Position numbers and translations under genes: made by a program. Positions 58,514 through 64,000 of a DNA stretch of 64,000 bases are shown piece by piece. This stretch comes from CAVPJC01 sp963705155 (lineage in GTDB: Bacteria; Chloroflexota; Anaerolineae; Anaerolineales; UBA4823): positions 124,001-188,000 of the forward strand of contig CAVPJC010000013.1 of assembly GCA_963705155.1 (NCBI GenBank), given 5' to 3'. The notes beneath the pieces are model-generated. The model had not been told where the DNA came from and ran no database searches. It saw nothing but the letters and a program-made list of their open reading frames with translations. The stretch's first letter is position 1. Every line of letters starts with the position of its first letter.

Positions 58514-59745
58514 TTACAGCTCAAAAACCACGCGGGTTCCCTCTCCCGGGGTGCTCTCGGCGCGAATCTCCCCGCCATGCGCCTGCACGATACCTCGAGC
58601 AATCGCCAATCCCAGGCCGGCTCCGCCCGTATCCCGCCGGCGCGATTTCTCGCCCCGGTAGAACTGCTCAAAGATGTGGGCAAGGTCCTCCTCCCGGATG
58701 CCCTCGCCGGTGTCACGGATGGACACTTCAATCCTCCTGTCCTTCCGCCGTGCGCTGAGCTGGACGCGTCCCCCGGCTGGGGTATGGCGCAGGGCATTGC
58801 TTACCAGGTTGTTCAGAACCCGTCCGATGCGGGCAGCATCCAGGCGCACCGGATCCACATCGGGTTCCACGCTGCCTTCGAGAACCACACCCTGGTTGGC
58901 AGCCTGTTGCGAAAAGCTTTCCAACGTATCGGAGATCAGGTCGCCCAGCGAATTCGGAGCCAGATCCAGGGATAAACCACCTGCATCAATCTGCGCCATT
59001 TGAAAAAGGTCATCCACCAACAGCGATAGCGAGCGCACATCACGCTGGGCAGTTTTGAGGTAACGCTGCACGGCCTCCGGCTCTTCGATCACACGGTCTG
59101 CCAGGGCTTCCAGGATGGCGCGGATCGAAGCCAGCGGGGTTTGCAGATCGTGACCCACCCACGCCACCAGGTCGGAGCGCAGGCGATCCAACTGGCGCTG
59201 TCTCTCGTCGGCTGCCTGGAGCTGCTCGGCCATATCGTTGAAGGAAGCAGCCAGGGCTGCCACTTCGTCGGAACCCTGCGCGGGCAGACGCACGGTTAAA
59301 TCGCCCCCTGCCAGCCGGTGGGCAGCTTCTTCGACGCGCGCGAGATCCGCAGCACCAGCGCGCTTGAATAGAAATAACCCAGCACCATGGCAATCCCACC
59401 GGCAAATATCAGCAATACAACCGAAAGGAGCAAGTCATGGTCGCTGGTAAACATCAGGCGCGCCGTAAGCCAGACATTGAAGAACGTCAATAAACTGGCT
59501 AAGGCATAACCCCCCAGTAAAGTCCAGCGCAGGGAGGGGGAGTAATTCATCCAACCCAGCCGGTAGGCTGCAAATCCCACCAGGCTGGAAAGCAGCGCTG
59601 TCACCAAAAGAAAGCCGGTCATCAAACCCAGCTCAGCAGCCGGCGGGTTCATCAACAGGGAAAATATTCCCAGTGAAATGCCAAGCACCAAAAGGATGCC
59701 GGCGGCAAACTTGGCTGCAGCAGGCAGGCGTGAAATCCGTCTCAT
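58514..59745 (-). CDS. Sensor histidine kinase; one frameshift
   Basis: Membrane sensor kinase of about 410 codons. The N-terminal region has four membrane helices (FAAGILLVLGISLGIFSLLM, LMTGFLLVTALLSSLVGF, LLGGYALASLLTFFNVWL, LLLSVVLLIFAGGIAMVLGY). A HAMP-like linker follows, crossing the frame break near 59337 in a GC-repeat (VEEAAHRLAGGDLTVRLPAQ). The phosphoacceptor box is VAWVGHDLQTPLASIRAIL, and the ATPase domain has NLVSNALRHTPAGG (N box), IRDTGEGI (G1) and GAGLGLAIARGIV (G2). It starts inside the response regulator stop (ATGA). Its short extracytoplasmic part suggests sensing within or near the membrane. The thioredoxin-like gene follows after 64 bases. Confidence 0.92.
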
Positions 59746-60431
59746 GGCTCGAATTTGTACCCCACTCCCCAAACCGTCAAGAGGTGGAGCGGATTGGATG
59801 GATCAGGTTCAATCTTTTCCCGCACCCGGCGGACATGTACCGTAACCGTGCCGGGGTCAATATAATCTGAAACGCCCCACACGCGCTCCAGCAGTTGGTT
59901 GCGGCTGAATACCTGCCTGGGGTGGCGCGCCAGCAGGTAAAGCAAATCAAATTCCTTGACAGTCAATTCAACCGGGCTGCCGTTCACCTGCACCGTTCGA
60001 GCTCGCGGATCGATCACCAGGCGTTCGTAATCCAGCAGTTGTTCACTTTCAGCGGGCTTCTCACCACCAGACCGGCGCAGGACTGCCCGCACCCAACTCA
60101 CCAGCTCCTGAGGGCTGAACGGCTTGACCACATAATCGTCTGCGCCCATTTCCAGCCCTGCGATCCGGTCCATTTCTTCCCGCCGGGAGGTGACCATGAT
60201 GATGGGCACATCACAGCGTTCACGCAGCCAGCGCGTGAGGGAATACCCATCCAGACCCGGCAGCATCAAATCCAGGATCACCAGATCCGGGATGCGATTG
60301 CGGAGCAGCTCCTGGGCAACTTGCCCGTCGCCGGCGGTTTGTACCTGGAAGCCGGCGCGGCTTAAATACAGGCTGACCACTTCTGCGATGCTGGGCTCGT
60401 CCTCAACGACAAGGATGGTTCTTTCTGGCAT
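59742..60431 (-). CDS. OmpR-family response regulator
   Basis: A 229-residue regulator. The receiver domain (1-120) has the acidic pocket VVEDEPS, the phosphoacceptor Asp54 in PDLVILDLMLPG, the Thr of IIMVTSR and Lys of DDYVVKPF. The winged-helix DNA-binding domain (130-229) has VELTVKEFDLLYLLARHPRQ, QLLERVWGVSDYIDPGTV and GVGYKFEP at the end. It is translationally coupled to the kinase. The kinase, thioredoxin-like, msrP and msrQ genes follow on the same strand, as the HprSR-msrPQ pair does in Escherichia coli, so redox-stress control of methionine repair is a reasonable inference. Confidence 0.95.
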   Translation of the reverse strand: MPERTILVVEDEPSIAEVVSLYLSRAGFQVQTAGDGQVAQELLRNRIPDLVILDLMLPGLDGYSLTRWLRERCDVPIIMVTSRREEMDRIAGLEMGADDYVVKPFSPQELVSWVRAVLRRSGGEKPAESEQLLDYERLVIDPRARTVQVNGSPVELTVKEFDLLYLLARHPRQVFSRNQLLERVWGVSDYIDPGTVTVHVRRVREKIEPDPSNPLHLLTVWGVGYKFEP

Positions 60432-60500
60432 AATTCTCTCCGATTACAATCATACTTCAAAGGTGGGTTACAGTAAGGTCTGGCAGGGAATTGTTCAGAA

Positions 60501-60530
60501 TTTCGTAATCTTTATGGAGGATTTTCGTAA
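60501..60530. promoter_or_regulatory. Direct repeats, possible response-regulator site
   Basis: TTTCGTAA occurs at 60501-60508 and again at 60523-60530, exactly 22 bases (two helical turns) apart, in the gap between the divergent response regulator and thioredoxin lipoprotein genes. OmpR-family proteins bind such tandem repeats. It could control both directions. Confidence 0.5.
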
Positions 60531-60574
60531 GGGATGAATGCTATCATCAGGAAATTCTAAATTAGGAGACGACT

Positions 60575-61280
60575 ATGCGTAAGAATATCCTGTTGGCAGC
60601 TGTACTGTTTTCCCTGTTGCTTCAAGCCTGTGCAGGCGCCGCCACCCCGGATGCCATGATGTCGCAGCCTTCGGATGTCATGCATACCGAAATGCCTGCT
60701 CCAACCTCGGGTGATCGTATGGACATGCCGGCAGAAACCATGCAGGCAGATGTTCCAGCAGGCACACCTGAGGTGATGATGCCCACGGCAACCGAAGCAC
60801 CGGACGCCATGCAAGATCCAATGGTTATGCCGGCCTGGTTGGGCGCTTCGCTAACCAACGTGCATACCGATGAGGCGTTTACTTTGACTGACTACAAAGG
60901 CAAGGTCATCCTGGTCGAAACCATGGCAGTGTGGTGTTCCAACTGCCGGAAACAGCAGGAGCAAGTGAAAGCCCTGCATGCCCTGCTGGGTGAGCGCGAC
61001 GATTTTATCAGCGTCGGTCTGGATATCGATCCCAATGAAGACGGCGCAGATCTCAAGACGTTCACGGAAAAGAATGGTTTCGATTGGGTCTATGCGGTTG
61101 CGCCCGCTGAAGTCTCGCGTGAGATTGGCAACCTGTATAGGCGCACAGTTTCTTAACCCGCCCTCCACGCCCATGCTGGTGATTGACCGTCACGGTGAAG
61201 CCCACCCCCTGCCGTTCGGGATTAAGAGCGCCGAAGACCTGCAAAAGGCGCTGGAGCCTTTCCTGGCAGAGGGGATGTAA
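60575..61280 (+). CDS. Thioredoxin-family lipoprotein with Met-rich linker; one frameshift
   Basis: An exported thioredoxin-fold lipoprotein of about 235 codons. The leader ends in the lipobox LLLQAC. A linker of some 65 residues is unusually rich in Met, Asp and Pro (MMSQPSDVMHTEMPAPTSGD). The redox domain has LTDYKGKVILVETMAVWC and an active site WCSNC, and closes with STPMLVIDRHGEAHPLPFG after a frame break near 61139. The Met-rich linker might bind copper or take up oxidant. The next gene is CcdA (5-base gap), which would deliver electrons across the membrane to this protein. Divergent from the two-component system. Confidence 0.9.
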
Positions 61281-61285
61281 GCAGC

Positions 61286-61957
61286 ATGGAAGCAATTCTG
61301 ACATCCCTGGGTCTGGGTCTGCTGGCTACCACCAGTCCCTGTGTGCTGCCGCTCTATCCAGGATTTCTGGCTTATCTGAGCGCAGGGCAGCCGGGCGCCC
61401 AAAAAGGAGCCGGGCGGTATCTGCTTGGGGTTTTCGTGCTGGCGGGTGTCCTCAGCATGATGCTGGCCCTGGGCGGACTGATTTCATTACTTTCGGTTTC
61501 GGTTGGGAAGGCGTTGGCGTTGATTATCCCGCTGGCAGATGCCATCATCCTTGGACTGGGGATTTTACTTCTGCTGAATATCAATCCGTTCAAACGGTTA
61601 CCCATGCTGCAGGCGCCTCTGCTCTCCCATCCGTATGTCAATGCCTATGTGTACGGGCTACTCTACGGGCCGATTGCCCTGCCTTGCTCGGGTCCGCTGG
61701 TGGTGGGTATTTTTGCATACTCTTTTACTGCAGCGGAATTTCTGGATAAATTGAGCGTGTTTTTCTGGTTTGGAATGGGTTTCGGTCTGCCGCTGCTGGT
61801 GTTGTCCCTGCTTTCAGGTGTAACACAACGCAGCCTGACGCGCACCTTCGCCCGGCACAGCCGCATGGTCAATCTGATCGGCGGTGTTCTGCTGGTGGGT
61901 ATAGCCGGCTACGATTTATTTGCAAATCGAGAGCTGATAATCGATTACCTATTCTAG
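61286..61957 (+). CDS. CcdA/DsbD-type transmembrane thiol-disulfide carrier
   Basis: A 223-residue inner-membrane protein with about six helices that carries electrons from cytoplasmic thioredoxin to exported thiol proteins. The two redox cysteines sit in the family motifs: SPCVLPLYPGFLAYLS in the first helix and IALPCSGPLVVGIFAYSF in the fourth. No extracytoplasmic domains are attached, as in CcdA. It follows the thioredoxin lipoprotein by 5 bases, so they form an operon. It could also serve the thioredoxin-like lipoprotein beside msrP. Confidence 0.92.
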   Translation: MEAILTSLGLGLLATTSPCVLPLYPGFLAYLSAGQPGAQKGAGRYLLGVFVLAGVLSMMLALGGLISLLSVSVGKALALIIPLADAIILGLGILLLLNINPFKRLPMLQAPLLSHPYVNAYVYGLLYGPIALPCSGPLVVGIFAYSFTAAEFLDKLSVFFWFGMGFGLPLLVLSLLSGVTQRSLTRTFARHSRMVNLIGGVLLVGIAGYDLFANRELIIDYLF

Positions 61958-62026
61958 GCAAATGCGCTCTGCGTGCTGATTATCTCGCTGGCTGGATGAA
62001 AATTACGATGAATATCCTTCGAATTC

Positions 62027-62054
62027 TTGACTTTTTATGCTTACCTGCTATAAT
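62027..62054 (+). promoter_or_regulatory. Promoter of the cold-shock gene
   Basis: TTGACT (62027-62032) and a perfect TATAAT (62049-62054) with a 16-base spacer. The transcript would have a leader of about 135 bases, as is usual for cold-shock genes. Confidence 0.8.
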
Positions 62055-62103
62055 AGTGGCCTGTAAGGATGCCTGCAAGTTACCGTTGGACGTAAGGAAA
62101 ACG

Positions 62104-62135
62104 ATGGCCATGGACTGATCCGGGGCCATTTTTTG
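62104..62135 (+). promoter_or_regulatory. Terminator-like hairpin in the cold-shock leader
   Basis: ATGGCC pairs with GGCCAT around a 14-base loop and is followed by six or seven T residues, about 64 bases before the csp start. It may act as an attenuator or a temperature-sensitive element in the leader. Confidence 0.5.
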
Positions 62136-62198
62136 TTGACTGCTCCGAAGGAAATAGCAAGCATCACCCGTAATTAACCAGGATAAGGAGTTTAGGAA

Positions 62199-62411
62199 AT
62201 GTCAGAACGTATCGTCGGCACAGTCAAGTGGTTCAATGGTAGCAAAGGCTACGGTTTCATCTCTCGCGAAAGCGGCCCGGATGTCTTCGTGCACTTCTCA
62301 GCCATTCAGTCCCAGGGTTACCGCAATCTCCAGGAAGGCCAGAAGGTGGAATTCACCGTCGAAAATGGCCCCAAGGGTTTGCAGGCTGCTAATGTTGTCC
62401 CACTGAGCTAA
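62199..62411 (+). CDS. Cold-shock protein (CspA family)
   Basis: A 70-residue single cold-shock domain that binds single-stranded RNA and DNA and acts as an RNA chaperone. The beta-barrel start GTVKWFNGSKGYGFI contains RNP1 (KGYGFI) and DVFVHFSAI contains RNP2. The end (KVEFTVENGPKGLQAANV) is standard. An AAGGAG site precedes the ATG, and a 135-base leader and a strong terminator frame it, so it is monocistronic. Confidence 0.97.
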   Translation: MSERIVGTVKWFNGSKGYGFISRESGPDVFVHFSAIQSQGYRNLQEGQKVEFTVENGPKGLQAANVVPLS

Positions 62412-62433
62412 TTTTTAACCCGCCACGAATCAA

Positions 62434-62467
62434 AACACCCCGGATTTTACACCGGGGTGTTTTTTTC
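62434..62467. terminator. Intrinsic terminator after the cold-shock gene
   Basis: AACACCCCGG pairs perfectly with CCGGGGTGTT over an 8-base loop and is followed by eight T residues. It lies between convergent genes and has a short A run on its other side, so it could also serve the lipoprotein gene. Confidence 0.92.
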
Positions 62468-63266
62468 TTAAGGCCAGGGGATGTCAATCGGATCGGTGTA
62501 CCCGTGTTTATCGACGGCGTAGAGTTTGCCCTCCGATGAGCCTGCACAGCCGTTCTCATCGTTGAATTCGTAGTACGTTTCATTGGTTTGAACAGCCACC
62601 GTGAACAGGCTGCCGTTCTGGCAGATCGTAGCTTCGATCATGTAACCGCGGTAATCATCCACCGTCATCCACACCGGGGTCCACGATACCACCACCTGGC
62701 TGCCATCACGTTCAGCCTCCACCTCTTCGGGCGGTCCATAGAGCGTGGTGTGCGGCAGGCGCGACTGCACGATATTCACGGTATTCACATCTCCAATCAC
62801 CTCAACCACCGAAGCCGAAACCCAGCAGTGCCGGTCCAGGTTGACGGGCTGGATCCACAACCAGCTGCTGCCGTAATTTCGCCCGTGGATTTCAGCCACA
62901 TCGCCTTCCTTCAGCTCATGGGAATAGAGATAGGCCTTTCCAGGTCCATAACGGCAGAAGGCGCGCATCAGGGTTTTTACCCTGGCCACATCGGCTGTGG
63001 GTGTTGGTGTGACCGTGGAGGTCGAAGTGGGGCCGGGTGTTGGAGTCGTGCGTGGGGGTTGGGGTGCGTGTGGCGGTTGGTGAAGATGTGATCGTAACCG
63101 TGGGGGTGGGTGTGTTTGCAGGGATGGAAGTTGGCGAAACTGTTGCGGTGGGCGCGTTTAACTGCGGCTGCGCTGGTGAAATAACACATGCAGCCGATAA
63201 GAATACAAAGAGCGCCACTGCAAGCAGTGGAATTAAATAAATCGAAGAGCGGGTTTGAAATTTCAT
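62468..63266 (-). CDS. Lipoprotein with Thr/Pro-rich linker, SH3-like and Fn3-like parts; one frameshift
   Basis: An exported protein of about 265 codons. The leader ends in a lipobox (LSAAC). A linker made of repeated Thr-Pro-Ser units (TVSPTSIPANTPTPTVTITS) runs through the frame break near 63040. Then come an SH3-like domain (CRYGPGKAYLYSHELKEGDV, WLWIQPVNLDRHCWVSASVV) and an Fn3-like domain (RDGSQVVVSWTPVWMTVDDY). Such proteins attach to the cell surface or bind wall or glycan. The Thr-Pro linker and domain order are common in Chloroflexota surface lipoproteins. Function is unknown. Confidence 0.75.
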
Positions 63267-63349
63267 CCAGGTGAGTCCCGCCGTTATTGTAACCGAACCC
63301 GGGTTGGGCAGGAATCACCCTTTGGTCATGCAGCGGGGCGGGCGACCGG

Positions 63350-64000
63350 TTAGAACAACCCCCCAAAGGCTTCGGGATCGCCTACACCGAACCCCACGAT
63401 GGTCGGGCCAGTGTGGGCGCCCAACACCGGGGAAATCACATTGACCGGGTCAAAAATACATTCATAACGGCTGGCAATCACCTGGCGCAGCATCTCCACG
63501 CCTTCCGGGTTTTGACCATGCAGCAACTGCACGCGCAAGCGCTTGAGATCTGGAAATAACCTGGCAACCACATCGGGTAAGCGGTTCAATGCCCGCTTCA
63601 GGGTTACTTCCTGGCCGTAGGTCGAATATTTTCCGTCATCCTTGTTGGGTCCAATAATCGGCCGGATATTCAGGACGGATGCAACCAATCCGCGCAGATG
63701 GCTGATACGCCCGCCGTGGATCAGGTACTTCAGGCTGTTGAGTGTAAATAAACCCTGTGTGCGCTGCTGCAGCGTTTGTAACTGCTTCAGGATGCGTTCT
63801 GTGGACCATCCTGCCTGGAGCGCCAATGCCGCCGTCTTGACCATCCATCCCAAAGGAGACGAAAGGGTCATCGAATCAAAAAAGGTGACATGAGCTTCGG
63901 GCGTCATCTCCGCTCCGGCGCGGGCGGCATTAAGGGTCCCGCTCAAACCGGAAGAGATGTGGATGGAAAGGATTTCGGGATCGGTTTGCGCAAGTACCTT
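63350..64000 (-). CDS. DegV family protein (fatty-acid binding), N-terminus cut by window edge
   Basis: The C-terminal 216 codons of a DegV/FakB-like protein, which binds one fatty acid and hands it to a kinase (FakA) for entry into lipid synthesis. Visible blocks are SIHISSGLSGTLNAARAGAE (the lipid/phosphate site), TLNSLKYLIHGGRISHLRGL, LNIRPIIGPNKDDGKYS and SPVLGAHTGPTIVGFGV near the end. The reading frame is open through the right edge of the window, so the start lies outside. No kinase gene is seen here. Confidence 0.93.
   Translation of the reverse strand, partial: KVLAQTDPEILSIHISSGLSGTLNAARAGAEMTPEAHVTFFDSMTLSSPLGWMVKTAALALQAGWSTERILKQLQTLQQRTQGLFTLNSLKYLIHGGRISHLRGLVASVLNIRPIIGPNKDDGKYSTYGQEVTLKRALNRLPDVVARLFPDLKRLRVQLLHGQNPEGVEMLRQVIASRYECIFDPVNVISPVLGAHTGPTIVGFGVGDPEAFGGLF

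Overview
The window reads as bacterial chromosome of moderate to high GC, most likely a member of the Chloroflexota (Anaerolineae-like). This is inferred from gene content: a T-box-controlled tandem pair of valyl-tRNA synthetases, a mevalonate-branch decarboxylase, a SARP-type regulator with NB-ARC and TPR parts, an orphan roadblock protein, double zinc-ribbon membrane proteins and a carbohydrate locus with MtaA- and MttB-like proteins. No rRNA, tRNA, CRISPR array or intact mobile element was seen. About 27 frame breaks interrupt otherwise well-conserved genes, including essential ones (valS, pyrG). They look like indel errors of the source data, so broken genes are annotated over their full span with the break positions given.

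Layout. 1-8.9 kb (minus): Val-specific T-box leader, archaeal-type ValRS, bacterial-type ValRS, GH13 alpha-glucosidase and glycogen synthase (cut by the left edge), probably one transcription unit. 8.9-9.4 kb: RHS/YD-repeat remnant. 9.4-21.1 kb: housekeeping genes (roadblock protein, CTP synthase, acyltransferase, enolase, zinc-ribbon protein, RadC, MFS transporter, acylphosphatase, secreted metallopeptidase, HEAT-repeat protein, RseP-type protease, diphosphomevalonate-decarboxylase family protein). 21.3-29 kb: a SARP/NB-ARC/TPR regulator divergent from an ABM monooxygenase, a membrane protein, two SRPBCC proteins and a split rifampin-phosphotransferase/PEP-synthase-like pair. 29.5-30.8 kb: DUF1801 protein, a long palindrome and a cyclase-family hydrolase.

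30.8-51.1 kb is a glycan-utilisation locus. On the minus strand lie a LacI regulator with its own operator, a sugar ABC transporter (binding lipoprotein, two permeases, one with an extra TM segment and TPR tail), a secreted glucoamylase/GH144-like protein, a strong terminator, then a GH94 phosphorylase, an intracellular GH144-like enzyme, a GH63-like glycosidase and a URO-D/MtaA-like protein. On the plus strand lie a ketopantoate-reductase-like enzyme, a GH4 glycosidase, a second URO-D protein and a non-pyrrolysine MttB-family methyltransferase. A plausible reading is extracellular cutting, uptake of oligosaccharides and intracellular phosphorolysis of a beta-glucan.

51.1-64 kb: a membrane sulfatase-fold protein, a SWIM-SNF2 ATPase with an altered Walker B box, and a redox/stress island. 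In the island a five-gene minus-strand run (response regulator, histidine kinase, thioredoxin-like lipoprotein, MsrP, MsrQ) lies divergent from a second thioredoxin lipoprotein and CcdA. The thioredoxin-like lipoprotein has an in-frame TGA exactly where its family carries the first cysteine of CxxC, so it is a candidate selenoprotein; this is the most interesting observation. The window ends with a cold-shock gene with a long leader, an SH3-like lipoprotein and a partial DegV protein.
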